Positions 33,178 through 42,883 of a stretch of DNA of 64,000 nt are shown here, piece by piece. Both the position numbers and the translations under genes were made by a program. The DNA is from Caenimonas soli (lineage in GTDB: Bacteria; Pseudomonadota; Gammaproteobacteria; Burkholderiales; Burkholderiaceae_C): contig NZ_JABJVV010000005.1 of NCBI RefSeq assembly GCF_013155545.1, positions 248,001 through 312,000 of the forward strand. Direction: 5' to 3'. The notes beneath the pieces were generated by a model. It ran no database searches and had not been told where the DNA came from. It worked only from the letters and a program-made list of their open reading frames with translations. The first letter of the stretch is position 1. Each line of letters starts with the position of its first letter.

Positions 33178-33855
33178 ATGCAGTTCTTCAAGTTCGACGC
33201 CTTTCTGGGTTACCTGACCAACGAGTTCCTGCTCAGAGGGGTGCTGGTCACCTTGGGTATGACCGTGGCCACGGTGATAGGCGGCCTGTTGCTGGGCCTG
33301 GTCATCGCCTTCGTGCGCATGTCCAAAAATTCGCTGCTGCAGAACTTGGCGCGCTTTTATCTCTGGGTGTTCCGGGGCACGCCCCTACTGATCCAGCTGG
33401 TGATCATCTATACCGGGTTGCCCCAGCTGGGCATCAAGCTGGGCGTGATCGAATCGTCCCTGCTAGCGCTGATCCTTAACGAGGCCGCTTACTTAGCCGA
33501 GATCGTCCGCAGCGGCTTCATGGGCGTGGCCGCGGGTCAACGCGAAGCGGCTGATTCCCTGGGTCTGCCGCGCTGGCTGGTGGTCTGGAAGGTCACCTTT
33601 CCCCAGGCCTTCCGCCTGATGATTCCGCCGCTGGGCAATTCCATCAACGGCCTGCTTAAGGCCACATCCATCACCTCAGTGATCTCGATGGAAGAACTGA
33701 TGCGCCGCAGCCAAATGATCATGCAGGAGAAGTTCGAGGTATTGGAAGTCTTTGCAGCAGCCGCTGTGTTCTATCTGATCCTCACAACCTCCTGGGGGCT
33801 GATTCAGGACCAGCTCGAAAGGCACTTCGGCGCCTCCATTGCACCCCGCAGTTGA
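33178..33855 (+). CDS. Amino-acid-type ABC transporter permease
   Basis: A 225-residue membrane protein with about five hydrophobic segments and the permease motif EAAYLAEIVRSGFMGVAAGQREAADSLGLP, the EAA loop that docks the ATPase. It is of the HisMQ type and would form a homodimer because no second permease gene is present. A DapA-family enzyme gene separates it from the ATPase gene, an unusual order. Confidence 0.94.
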   Translation: MQFFKFDAFLGYLTNEFLLRGVLVTLGMTVATVIGGLLLGLVIAFVRMSKNSLLQNLARFYLWVFRGTPLLIQLVIIYTGLPQLGIKLGVIESSLLALILNEAAYLAEIVRSGFMGVAAGQREAADSLGLPRWLVVWKVTFPQAFRLMIPPLGNSINGLLKATSITSVISMEELMRRSQMIMQEKFEVLEVFAAAAVFYLILTTSWGLIQDQLERHFGASIAPRS

Positions 33856-33865
33856 CCGTCCTGCG

Positions 33866-34851
33866 ATGACCACCCCCGCACCGATGCACCGCGAATCTCA
33901 CGATCGAATTCCCATGAAAAATCACTGGTTGCGGGGCGTGACCGTGGCGACCGTCCTGCCACTTCGGGTCGATGGCACCATCGACTGGAACAGCTACGCC
34001 CGGCTCCTCGACTACTGCACAACGCCGGAAGGCATCAGTTCGGTCTTCGTGAACGGCCACGCCGGCGAAAGCTCGGGGCTGAACCCACGGGAGCGCGCCG
34101 AGGTCATCCACTTCACGCGCAAGCACATCGCACCTCAGCAATGCCTGGTGGCCGGGTTGGTTGCCGATTCAATAGACGACGCCGTGCTTCAGGCCAGGCA
34201 AGCCAAGGCTGCGGGAGCAGACGTGCTCACCGTTTTTCCGCTGGCGCACCCCGGGCTGGCGGGCGAACCGCTTGTCAAGGCTCAACTGGCCCACGTGCGC
34301 GCGATCGGCGAGGCGGCGACCATGCCGCTGGCTATCTTCCAATACCCTTTCAGCTCGCCCGCCACCTACGCGACCTCGACCCTGTGCGAGTTCGCGCGCA
34401 TGCCATGGGTCGTGGGGGTGAAGGAAGGGTCCGACAGTATGACGCTGTACGAAGACAATCTGCGCGCGCTCAAGGCCATCAAGCCTGAGCTGGCGGTCAT
34501 GCCCTCCAATTTCGACTGGTTCATGCCCCAGCTGGCCGTAGGCGGCGACGGCATTCTCTCGGGACTGGCCAGCTTGGCACCGCTCAGCCTGGTACGGTTG
34601 TGGCAAGCCAGCGAGCGCAAAGACCTGGACGCCATGCGCAGATTCAACGATGCGCTGTACCCGCTGGTGCGCGCCGTCTACGAATTGCCGCGTTCCGACA
34701 TGTACGCGCGCATCAAGCTCGCGTTGATGGAGGCGGGCGTCATCGATTGCGCCTTCTCGCGTACCTGCAAGACCACCTTCTCCGAGGGCTCCCGTGCCGC
34801 GCTGCGCCAGGGCTTGGCGGCCGCCCGACAACCTCTGACCGAGGAAACACC

Positions 34852-34855
<4 letters not shown>
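33866..34855 (+). CDS. DapA-family lyase/aldolase within the ABC importer operon
   Basis: A TIM-barrel protein of about 329 residues in the dihydrodipicolinate synthase/N-acetylneuraminate lyase superfamily. Likely key residues are the Schiff-base Lys in VVGVKEGSD and the Tyr in FQYPFS. The substrate loop reads NGHAGES instead of the GTTGES of DapA, matching the second DapA-like protein of this locus, so both belong to one non-lysine subgroup. It probably cleaves or forms a 2-oxo acid plus aldehyde. Several ATGs are possible (33866, 33884, 33914) and none has a good ribosome site. Its TGA overlaps the ATPase start. Confidence 0.85.
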
Positions 34856-35586
<731 letters not shown>

Positions 35587-35668
35587 CCTGCGGCCCGGGC
35601 CAGGGCGGCGGCGGACGGCGAGCTCAATTGCACGGACCGGATTGGGATAGATCAGGCCATCGGCCAGC

Positions 35669-37081
35669 TCAGAACCCACCAGCCTCCCCGCGCCGCAGGA
35701 ATTGGCCGCGCCCGGGACGGCCCAGCCACCGCTCGCCATCGACCAGAAGGTCGCCCCGCGAGAACACTTTGCGCACAGCGCCGTGCACTTGGTGCCCTTC
35801 GAACAGGGTGTAGTCGCAATGACTGTGGTGGGTACGGGCGGACAGCACCTGGGTCGCGTTCGGGTCGAACAGCACGAGATCGGCGTCGCCGCCCACAGCG
35901 ACGGTGCCCTTGCGCGGAAACAGGCCGAACAGCTTGGCCGGTGCGGTCGCGATCAGCTCGACGAAGCGGTTAAGCGAGATACGGCCGGTCCGCACACCGC
36001 CGTCGTATATCACTGTCATGCGGGTCTCGATGCCCGGCGCGCCGTTCGGAATTTTGGAGAAGTCGTCCTTGCCGTGCATCTTCTGGCGCACCCGCCCCCT
36101 GTGACCTTCCTTCATGCAGAACGGGCAGTGGTCGGTGGAGACCAGCTGCAGGTCGTCGGTTTTCAGCGCCGTCCACAGTGCGTCCTGCGCCTCCTTCGAC
36201 CGCAGCGGCGGACTCATTACATATTTCGCGAGCGAAAAATCGTCGCTGTCGTATAGCGACTCGTCGAAGAACAGGTAGTGCGGGCAGGTTTCTGCAAAGA
36301 CCGGTATGCCGGCGTCACGCGCCTCTATGACATGCGCCAGCGCTTCCTTTGCGGAGAGGTGGACGAAGTAGACCGGCGCCTGCGCCAGTTCGGCCAGCTT
36401 GATGCCGCGGTGCGTCGCCTCGCCCTCCAGGATAGAGGGCCGGGTCAGTGCATGGTACTTGGGCGAGGTGTTGCCCTGGGCCAGCGCCTCGCGGATCAGC
36501 AGGTCGATCACCGTACCGTTTTCGGCGTGAAGGGCGATCATTCCACCGTGCTCGCCGACCATCCGCATGGCCTGGAAGATGGCCGCGTCATCGACCATCA
36601 CGGTGCCGGGATAGGCCATGAACATCTTGAAGCTGCTGACGCCCTCATGGCGGATCGCATGGCGCATGTCGCCCAGCACTTTCGCGTCGACCTGCGTCAC
36701 GATGACATGGAAGCCATAGTCGATGTTCGCGCCCGCCTGTGCTTTGGCCTGTGCTCGTACGATCGCATCGAGCGGGCTGGTGTCCTTGTCCTGGAAGGCA
36801 AAGTCGATGATGGTCGTGGTGCCGCCGAAAGCCGCAGCGCGCGTGCCAGACTCGAAGTCGTCGCAGGTGGTGGATTCCCCAAAGGTGTTTTCCAGGTGGG
36901 TGTGGCAATCGACGCCTCCGGGCAGCACCAGCAGGCCATCTGCGTCGACGATGCGGACCGCCGGGCCGACGGCGAGCTGTTTACCGATGGCTGCGATCTG
37001 GCCATTTTCGATCAGGATGTCGGCGCGATAGTCGTCCACCGCAGTGACGACTCGGCCGTTGCGAATCAGGGTGGCGGTCAT
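35669..37081 (-). CDS. hydA: Dihydropyrimidinase / hydantoinase family amidohydrolase
   Basis: A 470-residue cyclic amidohydrolase. Metal ligands appear as His60 and His62 (DCHTHLE), the carboxylated Lys152 (SFKMFMAYPG), His185, His241 and Asp317 (STDHCPF), which is the full set of the dihydropyrimidinase/hydantoinase family. It opens cyclic amides such as hydantoins, dihydropyrimidines or imides. A GGAAG box supports ATG 37081. It is on the opposite strand to the importer and is co-directional with a DapA-like gene 40 bases upstream. No carbamoylase gene is seen nearby, so the substrate may not be a pyrimidine. Confidence 0.9.
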   Translation of the reverse strand: MTATLIRNGRVVTAVDDYRADILIENGQIAAIGKQLAVGPAVRIVDADGLLVLPGGVDCHTHLENTFGESTTCDDFESGTRAAAFGGTTTIIDFAFQDKDTSPLDAIVRAQAKAQAGANIDYGFHVIVTQVDAKVLGDMRHAIRHEGVSSFKMFMAYPGTVMVDDAAIFQAMRMVGEHGGMIALHAENGTVIDLLIREALAQGNTSPKYHALTRPSILEGEATHRGIKLAELAQAPVYFVHLSAKEALAHVIEARDAGIPVFAETCPHYLFFDESLYDSDDFSLAKYVMSPPLRSKEAQDALWTALKTDDLQLVSTDHCPFCMKEGHRGRVRQKMHGKDDFSKIPNGAPGIETRMTVIYDGGVRTGRISLNRFVELIATAPAKLFGLFPRKGTVAVGGDADLVLFDPNATQVLSARTHHSHCDYTLFEGHQVHGAVRKVFSRGDLLVDGERWLGRPGRGQFLRRGEAGGF

Positions 37082-37121
37082 TGGGTCTTCCAATCCATGG
37101 AGCCAAGGGTGGGCATTCGGC

Positions 37122-38123
37122 TCACAGGCCCGCTGCTTGAAGCGCGCGCTGCAGCATGCCGACTTCGGCGGCAGGCAGCGGCGCCATCGGCGCGCGCATG
37201 GTGTCGTGTTCGAGCCGGCCTAGTAGCTTCAGGCAGGTCTTCAATCGCGCCGCCGCGTGGCCGGACGGCGCCGTGCCGTAAACAGCCTTGGCCAGAGGGT
37301 AGATGCGCTCGTTCCATTGGCGCGCCGCGGCGAGGTCGCCGGCTTGCAGGGCCTGGTACAGGCTGACGATGAGCGCCGGCACCACGCAGGCCAAGCTCAC
37401 CAGGCTGCCCTCGGTGCCCAGCGCGAAGCAGGTAAAAAGGTGCTCGTCACCGGACGCCATCATCAGCACCGCCGGCGCGGCCTCAGCCACCAACCGGCGG
37501 TTGGCCTCATAGGCCGCCGCTTCCCAACTACCCTCCTTGATGCCGACCACGCCGGGCAACTGAGCCAGCCGCGCCAGCACATCGGGCGTGTAGGCCATTT
37601 TGCCCGCGCCCACACCCGCCTGGTACAGGAACAGGGGCAGTCGACTTCCCTCCATCGCCATCCGATGGTGACGCACCGCGACCTCGTTGTCTTGTGACAG
37701 CGCCCAGGAAAAAGGCGGGAAGATCAGTACCGCGTCGGCGCCAGCAGCCTCGGCGTCGGCTACGTGGCGCTGCGCCTCGCGGCTGTCCTCGGCATTGATG
37801 CCGCAGACGATCACGCTGGCGGCGGGACACGCAGCGCGGGCGATTTCGATCACTCGCTGTTTTTCCCCGCGGCTGAGCATGAAGTTCTCGCCGGCATGGC
37901 CATTGATCAGCAAACCGGTCATCCCCTCTGTCCCCGCGACTTCGCTCAGGTGTGCGGCCAGCGTCGACGCGTCGATTGCGCCGTCTTCGCGCATCGGACA
38001 GATGGTAGCGGCGTAGATGCCGCGAAAGCGTTCATGAGGATGAGGATGAGGATGAGGATGAGGATGAGGATGAGGATGAGGATGAGGATGAGGATGAGTG
38101 GGTAGCATGGCGATTCGGGGCAT
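37122..38123 (-). CDS. DapA-family lyase with N-terminal His-Pro repeat
   Basis: A TIM-barrel protein of about 333 residues in the DapA superfamily. The Schiff-base Lys is in VVGIKEGSWE, and NGHAGEN replaces GTTGES as in the other DapA-like protein of the locus. Before the barrel (which begins RFRGIYAATICP) lies a stretch of about eleven His alternating with Pro, encoded by a hexanucleotide repeat. This tail could bind metal or be tolerated padding. ATG 38123 or ATG 38108 could start the protein, and a later start would remove the repeat. It lies upstream of and co-directional with the hydantoinase gene. Confidence 0.82.
   Translation of the reverse strand: MPRIAMLPTHPHPHPHPHPHPHPHPHPHPHERFRGIYAATICPMREDGAIDASTLAAHLSEVAGTEGMTGLLINGHAGENFMLSRGEKQRVIEIARAACPAASVIVCGINAEDSREAQRHVADAEAAGADAVLIFPPFSWALSQDNEVAVRHHRMAMEGSRLPLFLYQAGVGAGKMAYTPDVLARLAQLPGVVGIKEGSWEAAAYEANRRLVAEAAPAVLMMASGDEHLFTCFALGTEGSLVSLACVVPALIVSLYQALQAGDLAAARQWNERIYPLAKAVYGTAPSGHAAARLKTCLKLLGRLEHDTMRAPMAPLPAAEVGMLQRALQAAGL
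38034..38098. repeat. Hexanucleotide tandem repeat (ATGAGG)n
   Basis: Ten full copies of ATGAGG (38034–38093) plus a partial copy (ATGAG) lie inside the start of the DapA-like gene, where the minus strand reads CCTCAT and encodes Pro-His pairs. The unit is six bases, so copy-number change would not shift the frame but would lengthen or shorten the His-Pro tail. Such perfect repeats are prone to slippage. Confidence 0.9.
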
Positions 38124-38377
38124 GTGACTCGCGCGACCATATCCTTGCCGACGAGACTGCGCCAATGCCAAACCAAGGCAGGACTATAAGTCCGGCCTAT
38201 AGCGCCAGGCGCCCTTGCCGCCCCTGGTTGGTTATGCCACGGACTGATAGTTCCGCCCCGACATCTGATAGGCCAAAACACCCTTCAAAAGGCGCTCCTC
38301 CGATATTCTGCAGATGCCACACGCGAGCTGTGCGGCGTCATGCAGTGGCACGGCGCGATGCATTTTTTGGAGTCAAC
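38124..38377. promoter_or_regulatory. Divergent intergenic region, DapA-like gene / CoA-transferase gene
   Basis: This gap of about 250 bases separates the minus-strand lyase–hydantoinase pair from the plus-strand CoA-pathway genes and must carry promoters for both. I see a loose inverted repeat, GGCCTAT (38194–38200) and ATAGGCC (38268–38274), and two CTGATAG copies (near 38244 and 38265). No consensus promoter stands out. It is the likely site of regulation for both arms. Confidence 0.35.
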
Positions 38378-39571
38378 ATGCTGTCTGGAATCCGGGTCAT
38401 CAGTTTCAATCACTTCCATGCGGGGCCCATGGCCGCGCAGTTTCTCGCTGACCTGGGAGCCGACGTGATCGCCGTCGAACCAGTCGGCGGCGCTTTCCAC
38501 CGCAACTGGGCGGTCGCCAATCGATTCGTCGATGGCCAGAGCGTCTGCCTGCTGACGACCGGTCGCAACAAGCGCAGCTTGGCGCTGGACATGAAGTCGG
38601 ACGCCGGCCGCGAAATCGCCCGGCGCCTGCTGGAAAAAGCGGACGTAGTGATGGAGAACTTTCGTCCCGGGGCCATGGCCCGCATGGGCCTGGGCTACGA
38701 GCAGGTCAAGGCATTCAACCCCGGCGTCGTCTATGCGTCTGTCAGCGGCTACGGCGCGGACGGCCCCGACCGCGACAAGCCGGGCCAGGACCTCCTGCTG
38801 CAGGCGCGCTCCGGCCTGGCTGCGCGCACCGGGTCGGCGGAGGGCGCCCCCACACCCACCGGCCCGGTGATTGTTGACCAGCACGCAGCTTCGCTGCTGG
38901 CCATGGGCATCCTGGCCGCGCTGCTGGGTCGCCAGAAAAATGGTCAGGGCCGCCTGGTGGAAGGCAGCCTGCTGCAGGCCGCGATCGATCTGCAGTCCGA
39001 GTCCCTCACGGCCTGGCTCAATGGGGCGCGTTCCGATACCTCGCGCGGCAGGCACGGCCTCGCGAGTTGGTGCAGCGCCGGGCCTTCCGGCATCCACGCC
39101 ACCGCCGACGGACACCTCGCGATTTCCATGGCTTCGCCGGCCGACCTCGCTGTGGCTCTGGAGTTGCCCGAACTGGCCGCGCTGCCCGACAGCGCCAGCT
39201 TCGACCAGCGCGATCGCATCACCGAGGCTGTGGCCATTCGGTTGGGCCAGCGCTGCACCGCGCAGTGGCTGCCCGCTCTGGAGAAGCAGGGCATCTGGCA
39301 CATGCCGGTGAAGGACTACGAGGACCTGCAGGACGATGCCCAGCTGGCCCACCTGAACACCTTTGTGAGCGGCACCGGTGTCGAGGGCACGCCGGTCACC
39401 CTGCTCGGTCATCCGCTGCGTTACGACGGCAAGGCACCGCCGGTGGTGCTAATGCCGCAGCGCCTGGGCAGCCAGACGCGGGACATCCTCGAGGAACTGG
39501 GCTATAGCGAGGCGGAGGTCGATGGTTTCGTCGGCGCAGGCGCTGTGCACAGCGCCGACGCTAGCGCTTAA
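38378..39571 (+). CDS. CaiB/BaiF family CoA-transferase (first copy)
   Basis: A 397-residue family III CoA-transferase that moves CoA between carboxylic acids without a bound cofactor. It has the family start (RVISFNHFHAGPMAAQFLADLGADVIAVEP), GRNKRSLALDMKS, VVMENFRPGAMARMGLGY, and the likely catalytic Asp in VIVDQHAASLLAMG. GGAG lies 8 bases before ATG 38378. A related copy follows after 9 bases, so the two may form a heteromeric enzyme. It probably activates the product of the lyase/hydrolase steps as a CoA ester. Confidence 0.92.
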   Translation: MLSGIRVISFNHFHAGPMAAQFLADLGADVIAVEPVGGAFHRNWAVANRFVDGQSVCLLTTGRNKRSLALDMKSDAGREIARRLLEKADVVMENFRPGAMARMGLGYEQVKAFNPGVVYASVSGYGADGPDRDKPGQDLLLQARSGLAARTGSAEGAPTPTGPVIVDQHAASLLAMGILAALLGRQKNGQGRLVEGSLLQAAIDLQSESLTAWLNGARSDTSRGRHGLASWCSAGPSGIHATADGHLAISMASPADLAVALELPELAALPDSASFDQRDRITEAVAIRLGQRCTAQWLPALEKQGIWHMPVKDYEDLQDDAQLAHLNTFVSGTGVEGTPVTLLGHPLRYDGKAPPVVLMPQRLGSQTRDILEELGYSEAEVDGFVGAGAVHSADASA

Positions 39572-39580
39572 GGAGCCGCC

Positions 39581-40777
39581 ATGCAACTCCAAATGAAGGT
39601 CGTCAGCTTCTGCCACTACCTGCAGGGACCCGCCTGCACCCAGTACCTCGCCGACATGGGCGCCGAGGTGATCAAGATCGAGCCGCTGCAGGGCGCTTTC
39701 GAGCGCCACTGGTCGGGGGGGAACTCCTACGTTAACGGGGTCAGCGCCTTCCTGATGTCGGCCAATCGCAACACGCAGAGCCTCGCAATCGATCTCAAGC
39801 AGCCGCGCGCCGTGGAGATCGTGCTGCGTCTGATCGACGAGGCCGACGTGGTGATCGAAAACTTCCGCCCCGGCGTGCTGGAGCGCCTCGGCCTGGGCTA
39901 CGACGTGATGTGCGAACGCAAGCCCTCCCTTATCTATGCATCCGCCAGCGGCCTCGGGCGCACGGGCCCGGCCGCGAGCCGGCCAGGCCAGGACTTGCTG
40001 ATGCAAGCACGCTCGGGCCTGATATCGGCCACCGGCAGCGGCGCCCAGGGCCCGTCGGCGGTCGGAGCGGCCGTCGTCGACCAGCATGGCGGCGCCCTGC
40101 TGGCCATGGGCATCCTCGGCGCCTATGTGCGGCGCCTGCAGACCGGAGCCGGGACACGCGTGGAGAGCAGCCTGTTCGCCGCCGGCATCGACCTGCAGAC
40201 CGAGGCGCTGACCAAGTTCTATGCAGTGCAGCACAGCCCCGACGTCTTCAGCCGCGACGCCCACGTCGGCAGCTGGTACCACGACGCGCCTTATGGCGTG
40301 TACCCGCTTGCCGACTGCCATCTCGTCCTTTCCATGAACGATCCCGTGCGCTTGGCCGAGGCCCTGGACAGCGAAACACTGCGCGCCCTGCAGACCATCG
40401 ACCGCTATGCCGAGCGCGACCGCTATGCCCAGGCCGTCGCTGTCGAACTGGCGGGCCGCCGGTTTGCCGACGTGTCGGCCGTCTTCGACGCGCATGCGAT
40501 CTGGCACGAGCGGGTGCAAAGTTACGACGAACTGCGTCGGGATCCGCAGGCCGTGCACAACGAGGCCTTCCGGGAAATCGACGTTCCCGGCGGCGGCAAG
40601 GCGGTCCTGGTCAATCACCCTTTGCGATACGACGGCGAACTGCCGGCATACCGGCGCATGCCGTTCCAGCCGGGCTGCGACAGCGCCGAAATACTCACCC
40701 GCTTGGGCATCGACGACGCCACACTGCAAACGCTAATCCGGGACCGCGTGGTGGCTGTGCCGCCTTCCGGCCGGTGA
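39581..40777 (+). CDS. CaiB/BaiF family CoA-transferase (second copy)
   Basis: A 398-residue paralogue of the preceding gene with the same order of segments: ADMGAEVIKIEPLQGAF, NRNTQSLAIDLKQPRA, VVIENFRPGVLERLGLGY and the catalytic-Asp region AVVDQHGGALLAMG. An AAGGAG ribosome site lies directly upstream. Both copies keep the Asp, so both could be active. Adjacent pairs of this family form two-subunit enzymes in benzylsuccinate and malate CoA transfer, a possible model here. Confidence 0.92.
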   Translation: MQLQMKVVSFCHYLQGPACTQYLADMGAEVIKIEPLQGAFERHWSGGNSYVNGVSAFLMSANRNTQSLAIDLKQPRAVEIVLRLIDEADVVIENFRPGVLERLGLGYDVMCERKPSLIYASASGLGRTGPAASRPGQDLLMQARSGLISATGSGAQGPSAVGAAVVDQHGGALLAMGILGAYVRRLQTGAGTRVESSLFAAGIDLQTEALTKFYAVQHSPDVFSRDAHVGSWYHDAPYGVYPLADCHLVLSMNDPVRLAEALDSETLRALQTIDRYAERDRYAQAVAVELAGRRFADVSAVFDAHAIWHERVQSYDELRRDPQAVHNEAFREIDVPGGGKAVLVNHPLRYDGELPAYRRMPFQPGCDSAEILTRLGIDDATLQTLIRDRVVAVPPSGR

Positions 40778-40818
40778 TACGCAGCCGCTTCATTCCTTTC
40801 CAACCCACCGATACACCC

Positions 40819-41982
40819 ATGTTTGATTTTTCCATTCCCTCTGACAGCCAGATGCTGGTTGACAATGTCCGGCGGTTCGTGACCCAGGAGGTCCAGCCGC
40901 TGGAAAACGAAGTCGAGACGCTCGGCCGCGTGCCCGCCGAAGCGCTGCAGCGCGTGCGCGGCAAAGCGCAGGAACTCGGCCTATTTGCCATGAACATGCC
41001 GGTTGAAACTGGCGGCGGGGGCCTCAGCCACGTAGACATGTGCCTAGTGGAAGAAGAGCTGGGCAAGACCTCGGACGCCTTGATCCGCCGCATTTTCGGG
41101 CAGGTGTATCCCATGCTCCTGGCGTGCACGGGCGAGCAGCGCGAGAAGTACCTGCTGCCCACGGTACGTGGCGAAAAGATCTGCGCGATGGCCATCACCG
41201 AACCGGGCGCCGGCTCGGACGCGGCTTCGATAAGCACCACCGCCCGACTCGACGGAGACCACTGGGTGCTGAACGGCCGCAAGCATTTCATCAGCGACGG
41301 CGACATCGCCGACTACGTGATCGTCATGGCCGTCAACGACAAGGACAAGCGCGCCCGCGGCGGCATCACGCTGTTTCTGGTCGACAAGGGCACTCCCGGC
41401 TTCGAGGTCACGAGCGTGCAGCCCATGATGGGCCATCGCGGCTACGGCCACGCCGAACTGGTGTTCGAGAATTGCCGCATCCCGGCGGATGCCGTGATGG
41501 GCGAGGTCGGCGAAGGCTTCAAGCTGATCATGAGCAGCGTTTCGGGCATCCGCCTGGCCCACATCGGCGCGCGTGCGGTCGGCATGGGCCAGCGCGTGCT
41601 GGAGCTGATGCGCAACTACGCCAACGACCGCAAACAGTTCGGCCAGCCCATCGGCGACTTCCAGATGATTCAGCAGATGATCGCGGACTCTGCCACCGAG
41701 CTGTTCGCCGCCCGGATGATGGTGCTCAACACCGCCTGGGAGTTGGACCAGGGCATCGACTGCCGCGACAAGGTCTCCATGGTCAAGCTCTACGCCTCGG
41801 AAATGCTGGGCCGCGTGGCCGATCGCGGCATCCAGGTATTCGGCGGGATGGGTTTTACGAAGGAGATGCCGCTGGAACGCATCTACCGCGACTGCCGCGT
41901 CACCCGAATCTACGACGGCACCTCCGAAATCCATCGCATGCTGATTGCGCGCAGCGTTATGAAACGCGGCCTGCGCCTCTGA
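40819..41982 (+). CDS. Acyl-CoA dehydrogenase family protein
   Basis: A 387-residue FAD-dependent dehydrogenase that would desaturate an acyl-CoA. Its segments are typical: the ACAD_N helix bundle, AMAITEPGAGSDAASI, the FAD-binding WVLNGRKHFISDGD, and RKQFGQPIGDFQMIQQMIAD. At the usual catalytic Glu (YEGT) the protein has Asp366 in RIYDGTSEIHR, as in the ACAD10/11-type branch. ATG 40819 is in the middle of an open frame that began in another gene's shadow. It probably acts after the CoA-transferases. Confidence 0.92.
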   Translation: MFDFSIPSDSQMLVDNVRRFVTQEVQPLENEVETLGRVPAEALQRVRGKAQELGLFAMNMPVETGGGGLSHVDMCLVEEELGKTSDALIRRIFGQVYPMLLACTGEQREKYLLPTVRGEKICAMAITEPGAGSDAASISTTARLDGDHWVLNGRKHFISDGDIADYVIVMAVNDKDKRARGGITLFLVDKGTPGFEVTSVQPMMGHRGYGHAELVFENCRIPADAVMGEVGEGFKLIMSSVSGIRLAHIGARAVGMGQRVLELMRNYANDRKQFGQPIGDFQMIQQMIADSATELFAARMMVLNTAWELDQGIDCRDKVSMVKLYASEMLGRVADRGIQVFGGMGFTKEMPLERIYRDCRVTRIYDGTSEIHRMLIARSVMKRGLRL

Positions 41983-42024
41983 TTTTTTCAGTCCCCTCTT
42001 CCATCCCATCCGACAGGAAAACCC

Positions 42025-42426
42025 ATGCCCACATTTCAAGCCGGCGACAAGATGTCGTTTCGCAAGACCCTCACCGTGGCGGAGCAGGCCATGTTCACCG
42101 GCATCAGCGGCAACCTCGCCCCGCTCTACGTCGACTTGCGCGCGGCGCGCGAAGCCGGCTTCGATGCGATGCTGGCCTTCGAGTTGAACGCCGTGGCCCT
42201 GGCAACCACCGCGCTGAACCGCCTGACCGGGCCAGGCTGGCGACTGGGCGGCCTGCAGATCGATTTCAGCGCGCCGCTCACGGTGGGCCAGACCGTGGAG
42301 TCAGCGGTGGAAATCATTTCCGCCGACGCCCACAGCCTCGCCTGCCGCGTGCGCTGCACGGTGGCGGGTGGCGCGACTGTAGCCGAGGGGACGGCCCGCA
42401 TGGTCCCTGTCCGTATCGGGAGCTGA
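42025..42426 (+). CDS. MaoC-like hot-dog protein lacking the catalytic pair
   Basis: A 133-residue hot-dog fold protein of the MaoC/R-hydratase family. Where active members have GD...H, this one has Asn30 (SGNLAPLY) and Tyr35, so the Asp/His dyad is missing. It is immediately followed, after one base, by an intact MaoC protein, so it is probably the structural or substrate-holding partner of a heterodimer, as in mycobacterial HadAB-type hydratases. Confidence 0.82.
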   Translation: MPTFQAGDKMSFRKTLTVAEQAMFTGISGNLAPLYVDLRAAREAGFDAMLAFELNAVALATTALNRLTGPGWRLGGLQIDFSAPLTVGQTVESAVEIISADAHSLACRVRCTVAGGATVAEGTARMVPVRIGS

Positions 42427-42427
42427 A

Positions 42428-42871
42428 ATGTACGAACTCAAGCCCTTCGACAGCCTGCACGTGGATGACGAGGTCACGGTCAGCAAGACCGTGACCGAAG
42501 CCGATGGGGCGATGTACATCGCGGCCACTGGCGACTTCGGCCCCGTCCACGTCGATGACAGCTATGCCCAGACCACCCGCTTCGGCCGTCGCCTGGCGCC
42601 AGGCATTATGGTCGCCGGCCTTTGCACAAGCGTCCTCACGGCCGAGCTCGCCGGCACCCTGGGTGTGTCGATCGAAGACCGCTTTTGGTTCACCGGCCCG
42701 GTTTTCTACGGCGACACCATTCGCTTTCGGGTCTGGATTTCCGCAATGGACAGCGAGACCCGCACCGTCACCTGGAAAGCCAGCGCCTTCAACGAGGAGG
42801 ATCGTGAGGTCCTGAAGGCCGAGGCCACGCTGAAGTTTCCCCGCGTCAAGCCCAAGCAGTCCACCAGCTGA
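42428..42871 (+). CDS. MaoC family dehydratase/enoyl-CoA hydratase
   Basis: A 147-residue hot-dog protein with the R-specific hydratase dyad Asp36 and His41 (ATGDFGPVHVDD) and the usual GIMVAGL helix. It would add water to, or remove it from, a CoA ester. The start is one base from the previous stop, strongly suggesting a complex with the inactive partner. It follows the acyl-CoA dehydrogenase, so the likely order is desaturation then hydration. Confidence 0.88.
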   Translation: MYELKPFDSLHVDDEVTVSKTVTEADGAMYIAATGDFGPVHVDDSYAQTTRFGRRLAPGIMVAGLCTSVLTAELAGTLGVSIEDRFWFTGPVFYGDTIRFRVWISAMDSETRTVTWKASAFNEEDREVLKAEATLKFPRVKPKQSTS

Positions 42872-42883
42872 AACGAGCCCGCC

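Noticed and set aside
35669..37081. Reductive pyrimidine degradation operon
   Set aside because: The dihydropyrimidinase-like gene has no dihydropyrimidine dehydrogenase or beta-ureidopropionase beside it; the neighbours are lyases and CoA enzymes.
38034..38098. Possible CRISPR-like array
   Set aside because: The repeat is a continuous 6-base tandem with no spacers and encodes Pro-His within a gene.
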